Shown piece by piece: positions 12,170-22,331 of a stretch of 64,000 nt of DNA. The notes below the pieces were generated by a model that was not told the origin of the DNA, did not search any database, and worked only from the letters and a program-made list of their open reading frames with translations. The position numbers were made by a program, and so were the translations under genes. The stretch is from positions 2,049,108 through 2,113,107 of the forward strand of contig WNKI01000004.1 in the NCBI GenBank assembly GCA_015350385.1, read 5' to 3'. Source of the stretch: Aculops lycopersici. Lineage: Eukaryota > Arthropoda > Arachnida > Trombidiformes > Eriophyidae. The stretch's first letter is position 1. The number at the start of each line of letters is the position of its first letter.

Positions 12170-12868
12170 TTACACCCAGGCTGGTAGTGGATAGTACAAA
12201 CGTTGTGGTTCAATCTTTTGTCTTGCTTCCGGCTTTGCCCAGTCAACAATGATCTTCTCGCCGCCGATCTTTAAGTCGCCGGGAATCAATAGACGGCGAG
12301 CGTGAGTTGCGGCCTCGTGACTTGAGAAGGTTATAATAGCATTCCGCTTGTACATTGGGTCCATTGACATGGGGTCAAGCATCTCGACCGCGATAACGTC
12401 CTCGCAAATTTCTCTCAGGTTACTTAGGATGTCCCTCTCGTCAATACCCGCTGGGATTCCCCTGAAGAAGAGTCTCCTGTTGTCGAATGAAGGCTGAACG
12501 CCGCTTGGTGGCGACTTTGGCCGAAATTGGACTGGATTCATCGATAAGACGGCGTTTCTGGCTCCCAATTGAACCGCATACTGTACATAGGCAAATCCAC
12601 GATTGGAGCCGCTGAAGTCCATCATGAGTCTTATCTTGTACACTGGGCCAGCACGCTTCATAACTGGCAAGAGCTCGTCTTCGAAAAGGTCTCGAGGTAG
12701 CTTGCCAACGAATACCTCCGTTTCGCAGGTCAAGCCACGAGGTGGTTCTATGAGCTGGTTGATGGCGATTCGCTGGCCATTTACCTGTGTGCTTGAGAAT
12801 CCGCAAGCGTACAGATATCTGCTTGCTATATCTGCCTTCTCTTTAAGTACTTTTTGATCGTGATGCAT
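12170..12868 (-). CDS. RBM46/A1CF/DND1-family RNA-binding protein with two RRMs
   Basis: An intronless 232-residue protein. The N-terminal leader with the VNGQR motif matches the segment that precedes RRM1 in RBM46, A1CF and DND1. RRM1 (about 50-130) has RNP2 VFVGKL and RNP1 NRGFAYVQY, with the family sequence PRDLFEDELLP and RLMMDFSGSNRGFAY. RRM2 (about 131-212) starts RRLFFRGIP, has a degenerate RNP1 (KRNAIITF), then the family-typical FSSHEAATHARRLLIPG and VDWAKPE. RBM46 and A1CF carry a third RRM just after this point, but here the protein stops 18 residues later. Two RRMs recall DND1, though no dsRNA-binding domain is present. The vertebrate relatives act in germ-cell mRNA control or RNA editing. 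ATG 12868 lies within about 40 bp of the upstream gene's likely poly(A) signal. Orthology among the three families is undecided. Confidence 0.85.
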   Translation of the reverse strand: MHHDQKVLKEKADIASRYLYACGFSSTQVNGQRIAINQLIEPPRGLTCETEVFVGKLPRDLFEDELLPVMKRAGPVYKIRLMMDFSGSNRGFAYVQYAVQLGARNAVLSMNPVQFRPKSPPSGVQPSFDNRRLFFRGIPAGIDERDILSNLREICEDVIAVEMLDPMSMDPMYKRNAIITFSSHEAATHARRLLIPGDLKIGGEKIIVDWAKPEARQKIEPQRLYYPLPAWV

Positions 12869-13225
12869 GATAATAATGATGATGATGATGATGATGATGT
12901 TTATTGAAGAGATCTTGTTTAAAAATAGATGATTTATTTTGATGATATAAATTCCAATTTGATTTACCTTGACAAGTTGATGTTGCTAGTTGGTGTAATT
13001 TTTTGCAAATGTGATGAAGTGAAAATGTGATGAGGTTGATGATGATCACAACAACTAACGTCAAGGATTCCAAATTCGAAATGAGCGTTCAACTCAAAGT
13101 CAATCGATCAGTCAATCAAACAAAAGGAATGAGAGGGAAACCAACGGCTAAGGAGCCGTCCAGTGGGGGGAGATAGAGTTGCGTGTTTTTTTAAACCACC
13201 AGAGTTGGGTTCAGATCACGCAAAG
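12869..13225. other. 3' flank of EVA-1 gene and promoter space of the RBM46-like gene
   Basis: The spacer between two minus-strand genes is 357 bp. It contains a (GAT)n microsatellite at about 12870-12898. A TTTATT near 12899 gives AATAAA on the minus strand and is the likely poly(A) signal of the EVA-1-like gene. No independent gene is seen. Confidence 0.6.
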
Positions 13226-16200
13226 TCACGGAGTCGCGCGACAGTTAGCGCCACTTTGCTGCTGCTGCTGCTGCTGCTCGGGCGGCGGAGGAGGCGAGGG
13301 CATCCCATTGGCCGGCGGAGGCTCGCAAATCAACTGGTTGCTGTTTGTTGCTCGTGGCGCCTCACCGGCGGCGACTTGTTGTTGATGCCCCGCCGACTGG
13401 AATATCACGGGAGTTACTTGTATCACTTGCTGCGCGGCGCTTGTGGCTGCCGCCGGTGCTGCTATGCTTGCGCTCTGGCCTGTCATCGATGGGAGCAATG
13501 AGTTTTGGGGCGTTTCGAGTTGGAATTGGTGACAAATGTGACTTTGGGCCGCTGCCGCCGTTTGCGTTGGCGCAACAATCTGTAGCAGCGGAGCCGCCGT
13601 TGCCGCCGGTAGACTGGCGCCAACTTGTTGACTCTGTTGTAATTGTTGCTGATGGTGTTGGTATTGGGAGGGGTTATAGGCGCACTGTGCTTGTAAAATG
13701 GCAGCCTGGTTGTTGTTGTTGTTGTCGTGCTGCAATTGGAGTTGCGACAATTGCATTTGGGTTTGCTGATTTGCCCATTGGTTTTGCTGCTGCTGCTGCT
13801 GCTGAGCATGCAAAGCGGAGGCGCCAAGCGCAATTTGCAAATAGTCCGCCGCCTCCGAGATTCCGCCGCCTCCTCCTCCTCCAAACTCTCGTGAGTTTGT
13901 TTGTTGCGTTGCTCGTTGTTGGGGCGAGTGTTTGATGGATGTCGGCAGGAGATCATTTTGCAGTGCAGCCAAGTGGAGGTCTCCGTATTGATTTTGGTGC
14001 TGGTGCTGATGCTGTTGCTGGTGATATCTTTGATCGTTGGAACCAAGGAAAGTTCTCGTCGCTCGCATTGTTTGGTGTCCAAGGGAGGCGCATTGCGCGC
14101 CTAGCGACGAGGCCAACTGCTCGGCATTCAAGGTTTTAGGCTTATAAGTGAGATTATTAAAATTATTATTATTATTATTGCCAACAACTCGTTGCTCGTT
14201 ATTGTATAAGGACCACAATTTAGGACGCGCACCCGAATTCGAGTGGTAGCTTCCCGTTGTTAAATAGCCGGGATTTGTCAGCTGATTTATATTGTTTCCA
14301 CCCATTTGCATTCCACTGGTACTTTTAATAGAGTCGCTAGCATTAGTATTACTAGGGCAGAGGTGTTGGTGGTGGTGGCGATTAAGCAAACTGTCCATGG
14401 GAGTCAACCGATTACTATTATTATGACCACTATTACTATGGTATCCCGGAGAGTTGGCAGCGGATAGATCATTGTCATTATTGTTCGCGTTAAAGTTACC
14501 TGCCGTAGTGGTGGCTCCCGATAAACTACCACCTCCGTCGCCAAGAAAGTGGTAATCGTCTAAAGAGAAACACGACTCACTGCAAGAGTTATGCTGCTGC
14601 TTACTGTTGTTACCATTATTTTGGTTGTGGTTATTATGACTTTGTTGCTGTAGCTGCTGATTGCGCAATTGTTGGGGGTAGTTCATATTTGGACAGGTGT
14701 ATGCATTGGCAGTTGAGGAACAATTTGCGCCATAGGAAGACTTTGAGGAAGAGGTTAATTCAGTCGAGGATCCGCCGGCACTTTTCGAGATCGACGAGGA
14801 ACCGTGTGAGCTGATGGAAGATCGAATGGAGCTCCGCTTTGGCGAGCCCAAAATTCGGAAACAACCACGAGCTAATAAAATCAACAGCGACGTTGATACC
14901 AATAACAATGCGAAGCTCAAAATTTCTGGTCTATAATAGAGCCAGAAAAACTTGAGCCTCTGAGGGAGAGACCATAGAGAGGGATCCGTGGAGGCCAATT
15001 GGGGATCAGTGGCGATGCGATTTGCGATTTGCGTTGAGTTTTGCCGGGAAAAATAGCCAATGTTAGACAAGAACCCAAATTGAGCATTGGAATGGTGATT
15101 AGGGGAAGTTATTGAGCTCATGGGAGGACTAATTAATTGATCCTGTTGCTGTTCGTCGTTAAATACATTTGTATCACCACCAGCGAGCTCATTGATTGAC
15201 GAGCCGCCGCCGCCACCACCACCTGTTGGCGCAGCCGTCGGCTCGCTGACCGCAGGCAAGTTTTGATTTCGTTGCTGTCTTGTGTCTAAATTATTAGTAG
15301 AAGTAGATACGACCACAGGTGGCTGCGTTAGAATTTGCTGAGTCTTTGCCACCATAATATTAGCTGGCGTATTATTCGATAACGTGGACAACATAGAAGA
15401 AGAGGATAAAGTTGTTGTATTGTTATTGTTGGACAACAACAGTTGACGCGATTGAACCAAAGCGCGCGTTCGATTATGATTCAATTGGCCACTTGGGATG
15501 CAAGCATATATCAAAATCAAATATTCAGGTTGATTTGCTGGACAATGGGTTTCGCCGAACACTTTGGCACTCACTTCAAGACGACAATTTTGCTTGAAGT
15601 TACATTGAAGCATTAGAATGTCCATAGTTCTATTAGATTGGCACGCTTGCTTTGCCAGACCATCACTCAAACTGGTGGAGTTTGGATTATCATTTGTGGG
15701 AGCCAGAACCACAACAGAGGCTTGCCTGTTGTCAATGGAACATTTATCATTGAGTTTCTTTTCGGAAGGCGAGGCGCCATAGCCGCCAGAGGTTATAACC
15801 AACTGCCGATCAATGGGACAGTCCAGGGCCAACTGTTGGCCCCGACAAACAGCCCGCCTGCCCAACTTTTGCGGCCGACACTTGTACACTATCTCAAGCA
15901 ACTTCCTGTTTGGGGCACACGAACCCGAGGCCATCAACTTGGCCAACTTTGTGGAGTCGAGGCGCCAGTTGAGATCATTGTTAGAGTTGATATTTTTGCC
16001 TTTGATCGTGGCATCATTGTTGTTGCTGCTATTAGTTGTGGACGTCACAGTTGCGTTGGTTGAGTTATAATCACCAGGTGGTCTAAAACTAGCGCTACTA
16101 TTATTGTCGCCGACAGCATTCAAACTAATATTATTTACCATCATCAGCGGATACCTCAGATCCAGTGTACACTTATTCTGGGATTGGCACAATTTCTTCA

Positions 16201-16900
16201 CCAAGGACAAAACTGTCGCCTGGTCGCGCGCCGAACTTTCGTCCGCCGACTTTGCATCACAAGAGGAAAAGCCATCGCTACTATCTAGTTGATGTTGGCT
16301 GATAATTGTTGCATTCGTTGCCTGTCGCTCAGGAGAACCAGCTTCCTGTTTCGAAATTTTGCCATGTAATTGTTCTTGCTGTTGTTGCTCGTTCTGTTGA
16401 GCAACTGGCAGTGGGGCACAAATTGGTTTTGGTTGCTGCAAACTCTGGCCACCAAAGTTTGGTGATGCTGGCGGCGGCTGTTCATTGCCATTAGCAAACG
16501 ACGAACGCCGAGTCTCCTTCAAAACACTATACACAACTGTGTTTATATCGAGAGCATAATTATCGTTGCAACTGAGCTCCAGTTGCTCGCCGTCGCAAGC
16601 TGAGATCTGATGGGCCTGCAAGATGGAGGCCACAAAGTTGGCCGCTTGGTCCGACTGCGCTTTCTCTCTGCTAGCTTGAGCTTCTGTTGGCGAGGCGAGC
16701 GATTGCGCTTCCGTTTTGAGGATAGGATAGTGTAATGCTAGTTGGAGTAATAGAGAGAGAAAAGCTAGGGTTTCGAGGTGGAAATTTGAAGTTGGAAGTT
16801 TCTTCGTTCTTCTGGTTGTTTCTGCTCTAAATCTCACCATCTTTTCATCGACGTCCACTTTGTTGTACAACTTTTCTCTATATCCTCCTGTTTGTTTCAT
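13226..16900 (-). CDS. eva-1: EVA-1-like transmembrane receptor with two galactose-binding (SUEL) lectin domains
   Basis: An intronless 1224-residue frame. A signal peptide hydrophobic core lies at residues 42-62. If Met21 is the true start, the signal falls at a normal position. Lectin domain 1 starts near residue 100 (ACDGEQLELSC) and is broken by long Gln/Asn/Ser-rich inserts before ending near 345 (CAPNRKLLEIVYKC). Lectin domain 2 spans about 352-470 (CRGQQLALDC to LILIYACIP). A juxtamembrane Ser/Thr/Asn/Gln-rich stretch leads to one helix (about 657-680) and a Gln/Asn/Ser-rich cytoplasmic tail of about 540 residues. Two SUEL lectins plus one helix is the EVA-1/EVA1C plan. In C. elegans EVA-1 is a SLT-1 co-receptor with SAX-3/Robo in axon guidance and binds heparin-like glycans. 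The cytoplasmic tail is far longer than in known members and shows no domain I recognise. Confidence 0.85.
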   Translation of the reverse strand: MKQTGGYREKLYNKVDVDEKMVRFRAETTRRTKKLPTSNFHLETLAFLSLLLQLALHYPILKTEAQSLASPTEAQASREKAQSDQAANFVASILQAHQISACDGEQLELSCNDNYALDINTVVYSVLKETRRSSFANGNEQPPPASPNFGGQSLQQPKPICAPLPVAQQNEQQQQEQLHGKISKQEAGSPERQATNATIISQHQLDSSDGFSSCDAKSADESSARDQATVLSLVKKLCQSQNKCTLDLRYPLMMVNNISLNAVGDNNSSASFRPPGDYNSTNATVTSTTNSSNNNDATIKGKNINSNNDLNWRLDSTKLAKLMASGSCAPNRKLLEIVYKCRPQKLGRRAVCRGQQLALDCPIDRQLVITSGGYGASPSEKKLNDKCSIDNRQASVVVLAPTNDNPNSTSLSDGLAKQACQSNRTMDILMLQCNFKQNCRLEVSAKVFGETHCPANQPEYLILIYACIPSGQLNHNRTRALVQSRQLLLSNNNNTTTLSSSSMLSTLSNNTPANIMVAKTQQILTQPPVVVSTSTNNLDTRQQRNQNLPAVSEPTAAPTGGGGGGGSSINELAGGDTNVFNDEQQQDQLISPPMSSITSPNHHSNAQFGFLSNIGYFSRQNSTQIANRIATDPQLASTDPSLWSLPQRLKFFWLYYRPEILSFALLLVSTSLLILLARGCFRILGSPKRSSIRSSISSHGSSSISKSAGGSSTELTSSSKSSYGANCSSTANAYTCPNMNYPQQLRNQQLQQQSHNNHNQNNGNNSKQQHNSCSESCFSLDDYHFLGDGGGSLSGATTTAGNFNANNNDNDLSAANSPGYHSNSGHNNSNRLTPMDSLLNRHHHQHLCPSNTNASDSIKSTSGMQMGGNNINQLTNPGYLTTGSYHSNSGARPKLWSLYNNEQRVVGNNNNNNFNNLTYKPKTLNAEQLASSLGAQCASLGHQTMRATRTFLGSNDQRYHQQQHQHQHQNQYGDLHLAALQNDLLPTSIKHSPQQRATQQTNSREFGGGGGGGISEAADYLQIALGASALHAQQQQQQQNQWANQQTQMQLSQLQLQHDNNNNNQAAILQAQCAYNPSQYQHHQQQLQQSQQVGASLPAATAAPLLQIVAPTQTAAAAQSHICHQFQLETPQNSLLPSMTGQSASIAAPAAATSAAQQVIQVTPVIFQSAGHQQQVAAGEAPRATNSNQLICEPPPANGMPSPPPPPEQQQQQQQSGANCRATP

Positions 16901-18166
16901 TTTGCATATAAGAATAAAAATTGATTAAATTTTGCTGATCAACATGCATTTCTTTTTTCTATTTTCCTTCTTGTTTTATCTTTGGTTTAATTTCCTTTCT
17001 TTGGTTGCGTTCTTTTTTCTCTCCAAAACTAAGCGCCGAATGATACAAAAGTTTATGTAGCCTAGGCACAATACCGGAAGAAGTTTGCTTTTATGGTTTG
17101 TTATGGATTCAGCGCTGGACACGAACTTCTGCATCAGTAGCGGCGGCGTCAGCGACAGCAGCAACTCAGTCCACTTCAATTCAGTTTAGTTGAGTCCCCA
17201 CTTCAGAGTAAAACTTTCACTGTGAACGCTCCACTCTCACTCCCTCAGGGTCCGCGCCCTGAACGCCGCGCGCTACGGCCGTTGCCTTTACAAGGACCGT
17301 GGCGCTGTTTGTGTGTGCGTTTGATGGGCGAAGGGGAGGCAGCGTGTGCCAGCAGCTCGCTCGCGATTTGGGACCGAGATTCCCAATTTTACCACAGTTT
17401 TCTGGGGCGAATCGGGGGGAAAGCAGCAGGGATTTGCGTCGCGGACGGAGCCCTCGCGGCGGCGCAACCGCATTAGACTGCGCTGCCGCTGCATACCGAT
17501 TAGGCGCCCGCCTGCCCGTTTGTGTCCACTAAGACTGCTGCATCCGCCAATTCAAGACCTACGTTTCGGAGGAAGACGGAGCGGATCTTGGTGCAGCTAA
17601 AAGTATTATCACAAGCCTACCAAAGCGGCCACCAAGTACAACCAAAACACTAACTGCGCTCGAAGTGCAGGCGAGCGCACCATTGAAATCGCGACGCATG
17701 GCTGCGCGATTCTGGCTCCAACAACAACAACATGCACCAAGTTGCAGCGGCAGCGACCAGATGAGCGCGACAAGTGGAAGTTTGTTGTCGCGCCAGATGT
17801 GAGCGCGCATTATACATCTCGGTGATAATAATAGTAATAGTTATAGTAATAATAATAACAACCGGTCAAAAAGTAGCTTCTCTGGAGCGTAGCGCCACAC
17901 GGTCACGGGAATTTGAAACTTGGCCAGTTAGATGGATTTGGGCAAAGTGTACGATGATTTCGCTTTGCTTATAACTTTACTTTACTCACAGTTGGCAAGT
18001 GTAAGACGATTAAAAGAAAGTTGTTGTTGTTGTAGCTTCGCTTGCAGTCAAGTGGCCGCTCGAGTTTCAACGACTCAAACGACGCTCACTTACTCTACAC
18101 TCTGGACTCGACTGACACGCCGACAAGACACATCTGGTGCTGACGCGGCGATGGTGGCGACAACAC

Positions 18167-18227
<61 letters not shown>

Positions 18228-19647
18228 ACAGTCGACAAAAAGAACATTTAATCCCGTGTATAAACTTTGTGCGCCTAATCCACTTTTCTCCGGCCCACTA
18301 GACTTGACCGCTCGGCGCCCTAACCAAAGTGAGAGAGTTCCGCGCGATCAAGTCATAAAATTGTCAATTCAAATGAGCGATTGTCTCAAGTTTAATTTTA
18401 AAAACTTTGCACCAAAGTTGTAGGTTAGAGGGAAAGTATGCACGCAGCAGAGTAAACTTTTTGACTTGCCAGAGAAGTGCAGTGCACCGAACTGCACAGT
18501 ACAGCACACACGTAGCAGTAAAAGTGTCACTAGCGACAATGTTCCAACTTTTCTCCTATTGAAAGTCTACACTTCAATATAAACAGTGTGCAGGACTGTG
18601 TAGCGTAGCATAGGACCTGCCAGTGTGGGCGTTTATATGCTAGTGGCTACGCATATACGATTATTCAACTTGAGACTGTACATGTGCGCATCCCGCTTTC
18701 GGCCTCGAAGCGGCGGCTCCTCCAACGCAACCCGTCTGCAGCGGACCTCAGCGGAGCTAGCGGATTCATCCGCTGATCCCGCTGCCTCCATTACTTGGTG
18801 CGGTACCACGACTGCCGCTTGAGCGCCGCACTAGACGCACTATTTGCGTCCGAAGAAATTTTGAACAAACATACAATGCACAGCACACAAAACGCATACT
18901 AAACCATGCGAGAATTTCGCAGTCGGGATTTGAGGGTTCAGAGTTGAAAGAGATTGAGCTGAAATGAGATGACAATTGACCACGACGACGACCACAAGTT
19001 TAATTTGGCACCCACGCGCGCTCCTCACTCTCACTCTCTCACGCTCAATTTCCCATTCGCCTCCCTCTCACTCTGTTTGTGTGTGTTTGTCACACACACA
19101 ATGTGTCATAGCGCGTCGGGCGGGAATATCGTGCGACATTATTGCTCTCGATACGATATGATCATTGAAGCCAACTGCTCCTGTCATCACAGTGTCGATC
19201 GATCTAACTGAACTCCAGCTAGCCCAAGACTGATGGCCAACTTTGTGTTGGCAAACACTGATGCCATGGCGGCAAAATACAAAATGATCCCATTCCTCCG
19301 GGCCTCAGGCCCCACCAACGTCGCCGTCGGCGTCGTTGGTTAGCCCCACGGCTACCGCCACCGAGACCACGATGCTCAACTCGCTTGCTCGCTTGTGTTA
19401 TGTTGATAGCTGAATAGACTCGACTTCATCATTTCACCGTCATGCTGGCGAGAAGCAAAGCACAACAATCAATTCTTATGCAACACTAACAACACCAACA
19501 ACAAAAGCCACCGAAAAGTAAACTATTGTAGTTGTAGTGGCAGCGCTGGACAACCAAAGAGCGCCGCCAGCAAATTTGCATATGTCCATGTGTAGCAGCG
19601 TTAAGCGATAGCTACACAAAGCAGCTCAGTATCAGCTTTAACACAAG
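16901..19647. other. Divergent intergenic region between EVA-1-like (-) and GPAT3/4 (+)
   Basis: About 2.75 kb with no gene I can support. The left part should hold the EVA-1 promoter and 5' UTR, and the right part those of GPAT. GC-rich segments near 17.2-17.8 kb and 18.6-18.9 kb keep several frames open on both strands, but the frames are not protein-like. A (CCG)n tract lies near 18174-18231. Confidence 0.6.
18174..18231. repeat. (CCG)n trinucleotide tract
   Basis: About 19 units of CCG/CCA. In the frame 17932-18423 (+) it would read as poly-Pro, but that frame has no other protein character and I do not call it a gene. Confidence 0.95.
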
Positions 19648-21300
19648 ATGCTTGCGATGCAACTTGACCTGATAGGAATTAATTTTGTGGTTAAATGTTG
19701 CGCAATCTGGACCGTAATTAGACTGCTGGCCACAGCATTTGGCTTTGAATTTGGAATTAGCTGCCAGTATTTGCGATTGTTGGAGTTGGTCTTTGAGTTT
19801 GGCCAAAGGAGGATAAAGGAGAAGGTTGAAAGTAGACATAAATTACATCCCACCAATCAATTTAACGAAGAAACGCCTCCAACTTCACCCAAAAGGCCCA
19901 CTACGTTGTCGGCAATCTCACCTGTATCTTCTTCATTTGATTGTGATGGATACAAATGCGAACAGGAGCAGTCAGGTGTCTTGCGCAAGAGACGAAACTC
20001 TAATCGAGACTCGTCTCCGGTGCTTGCTAACAAAAGTGATAACAACCAAGACGGCGACGACGACGAGCAAGATGAGTTGACGGAAATCAAGAGACCAATC
20101 AGAACCAATAGTTCGATGTCGCCTACTGCTGCCGCTGCTGCTACTAAGACACCGAATAGGAGAATCTCAACCCCCGATGGGCCACCTATATTCCTGTTGG
20201 ACGATGATGAGTTCGAGGATGGAGTCAATGATTTAGGTGGCAACGGGGAGCAGTCAATTCATAACCCAAAGCACGAGTTTCATCTGATGGACGCAAGCAA
20301 ATTTGTAGTCAGAGGAATCTCTGCCATCATCGACGATGAGGTTACAAAGAGATTCACGACTGAGGAGCTCAAGAGTTGGAATTTGCTAACGAGAAACACG
20401 GGCAAAAATTATCAATTTATGTCGCGCGCGTTGGGTTTATATTGGCTCTTTGGCGTTCTAATTCGTTACATAATCCTACTGCCCATGAGGATTATGTTCA
20501 CTGTCGTTGGTTTCCTTTGGTTGGTTTGCACAATGACTCTAATAAGACTAATACCCGCAAGATGGCGAGACAAACCCTATCGCTTGTTTAGTCTAATGTC
20601 CATGCGAATGTTAGCCTGTGGCATAACGTCGCGTTTGAAGTTTCACAATCGCCAATATCGAGCTAGAAAAGGTGACATTTGCGTTGCAAATCATACCTCA
20701 CCCATTGATGCTGTCCTGTTGGCCTGTGATAATTGCTACGCCTTAATAGGACAAAGGCACGGCGGGTTGTTGGGCATTCTAGAGCAAGCTCTATCCTCTG
20801 GAACAAATCATGTTTGGTTTGATCGAGGCGAGATAAGAGATAGGCAGCTGGTTACGCAACGACTTAAGGAGCATGTTAGCGGCAAACACAATTTACCTGT
20901 ACTCATTTTCCCTGAAGGGACCTGTATCAACAACTCTGCCGTTATGCTCTTCCGTAAGGGAGCCTTCGAGACAACGGACCGCGTTTGTCCCGTTGCCATC
21001 AAGTACGACAATCGGTTTGGGGATCCATTTTGGAATAGCTCCAAACACGGATACCTCCAATACCTTCTCCTGATGATGTCCTCGTGGGCCATCAAGTGTG
21101 ACGTCTGGTATCTGCCGCCAATGGACCGAATCGCTGACGAGTCGCCAGCGGAGTTTGCAAATAGAGTCAAGGCAGAGATAGCAAAGGTAGGTGGCTTGGT
21201 GGATTTAAACTGGGATGGCCAACTGAAGAGGTCAGCGCCAAAGGTGGTGTGGAAATATCAGCAGCAAGAGGATTATGTCAAAAGGCTAATATTAGAATAA
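19648..21300 (+). CDS. GPAT4: Glycerol-3-phosphate acyltransferase 3/4 (ER membrane)
   Basis: An intronless 550-residue protein of the PlsC/LPLAT superfamily. It transfers an acyl chain from acyl-CoA to glycerol-3-phosphate, the first step of triacylglycerol and phospholipid synthesis, in the ER. Motif I is HTSPID with catalytic H349 and D354. Motif II is VWFDRGEIRDR, and motif III is FPEGTCINN (P422-T425). Motif IV and its extension (VCPVAIKYD, then WNSSKHG and SSWAIKCDVWYLPPM) match GPAT3/4 rather than the LPAATs. An N-terminal hydrophobic segment and a helix pair near 268-300 precede the catalytic domain. The linker between them (about 75-205) is acidic and disordered. AATAAA lies about 25 bp after the stop. 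GPAT3 and GPAT4 are vertebrate duplicates, so the symbol marks the family only. Confidence 0.95.
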   Translation: MLAMQLDLIGINFVVKCCAIWTVIRLLATAFGFEFGISCQYLRLLELVFEFGQRRIKEKVESRHKLHPTNQFNEETPPTSPKRPTTLSAISPVSSSFDCDGYKCEQEQSGVLRKRRNSNRDSSPVLANKSDNNQDGDDDEQDELTEIKRPIRTNSSMSPTAAAAATKTPNRRISTPDGPPIFLLDDDEFEDGVNDLGGNGEQSIHNPKHEFHLMDASKFVVRGISAIIDDEVTKRFTTEELKSWNLLTRNTGKNYQFMSRALGLYWLFGVLIRYIILLPMRIMFTVVGFLWLVCTMTLIRLIPARWRDKPYRLFSLMSMRMLACGITSRLKFHNRQYRARKGDICVANHTSPIDAVLLACDNCYALIGQRHGGLLGILEQALSSGTNHVWFDRGEIRDRQLVTQRLKEHVSGKHNLPVLIFPEGTCINNSAVMLFRKGAFETTDRVCPVAIKYDNRFGDPFWNSSKHGYLQYLLLMMSSWAIKCDVWYLPPMDRIADESPAEFANRVKAEIAKVGGLVDLNWDGQLKRSAPKVVWKYQQQEDYVKRLILE

Positions 21301-21683
21301 TGGTTGTTATTTTCCATGAATTAATAAATTTATTCATTCCTCCTTCTCTCGTTCTCCTCTGTTATGAGATGATAACATTTTTTTAAACAAACAAGTCGCA
21401 TAATAATAGTCGAAGTGGTATCCTCCTCATTCGTAGTTGCCGTGAGATGACCAAGCAACTGATCTTGTGTTGCGATTTGTGACTCTTCTCCATTCATCTA
21501 CTAGACTGCATTGGTCTATCTTCGAGAGAATGTTCCAATGTTATTCTTCTGCTGATACGGTAGCAACTAAGGTGATGATATAATAATAATAATTGGGTTA
21601 GCCTAATCGGGGTTTTATTGACGACGGTGTCGACGACAATGACACATTAACATTCAAAACCATCGTTCACGATGAGACACCAT
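21301..21683. other. Convergent 3' flanks of GPAT3/4 and COX5B
   Basis: A tail-to-tail spacer of 383 bp. It has a forward AATAAA near 21323 and a complementary TTTATT near 21613, appropriate for the two genes. No coding potential is seen. Confidence 0.6.
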
Positions 21684-22331
21684 CTAGTGGCCGCCGTGAG
21701 CATGGTGCTCCTCATCTTCACCCGCCAAGATCTTGTCCAATTTTCCCTCGGCCTCGAGCTCGGCAAAGTAGGGAATTGTAACCAAGTCCTCCTTGGGGAT
21801 TTTGAGCCAAAACTTTGGCGCATCGACTAGCTCCATCCAATGGCCACAGGCGCAACGCTTGGGCTCTCCCTTGTTTAGGATGGTGTATTTCACATAACTT
21901 TGGGTTGATTCACAAACACAAGCAACAGCACGCTCATTGTAGAATGACTCAATGGGAACTGGGTTGTCCTTGGTGCCTCGACCTTTTCGCTCGACGGGCA
22001 AATTGCAATATGGATCGAGGACTCCGTTCTCGTAGGCTAACAAAAACAACTTCGACTCACCGGTGGCGTGCTCAGTAATATCGGCCCACCTGAGGTCTTT
22101 AGCATCAATGGGCTCGGCATTTGGATCGGCGGCATCGACCTTACCACCAAAGATGGATGCTAGCTTAGATCTAAGCGATTCCCTCCTAACAATGGGTTTG
22201 TCCAACTTGGCTAGACCCTTGTTGCCCGAGGTAGATTTTGTTGACATTGGGGTACTCGAGGTAACGCCAACTCGCATTGGGATGTTAGACGATCCGGTCA
22301 GCAAGCGTGAAGTTAATATTCTCATCGCCAT
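21684..22331 (-). CDS. COX5B: Cytochrome c oxidase subunit 5B, mitochondrial
   Basis: An intronless 215-residue nuclear-encoded subunit of respiratory complex IV. The first 40 or so residues are rich in Arg, Ser and Thr with no acidic residue, as expected for a mitochondrial targeting peptide. The zinc site is visible as C138-x-C140 and C160-x-C162 around KGEPKRC. The WxEL segment after it is typical of arthropod COX5B. The protein is longer than the roughly 130-residue mammalian precursor because of an extended N-terminal region and a C-terminal tail after the zinc domain that ends in a His-rich run (EEHHAHGGH). It is divergent with the deoxyhypusine synthase gene. Confidence 0.93.
   Translation of the reverse strand: MAMRILTSRLLTGSSNIPMRVGVTSSTPMSTKSTSGNKGLAKLDKPIVRRESLRSKLASIFGGKVDAADPNAEPIDAKDLRWADITEHATGESKLFLLAYENGVLDPYCNLPVERKGRGTKDNPVPIESFYNERAVACVCESTQSYVKYTILNKGEPKRCACGHWMELVDAPKFWLKIPKEDLVTIPYFAELEAEGKLDKILAGEDEEHHAHGGH

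Noticed and set aside
12843..13073. Minus-strand frame with a His run upstream of the RBM46-like gene
   Set aside because: The His run is the (GAT)n microsatellite; no family leader or splice connection to the RBM46-like protein is seen.
17932..18423. 163-codon frame with a poly-Pro run
   Set aside because: The frame is kept open by a (CCG)n tract; the rest has no domain, no signal and no supporting context.
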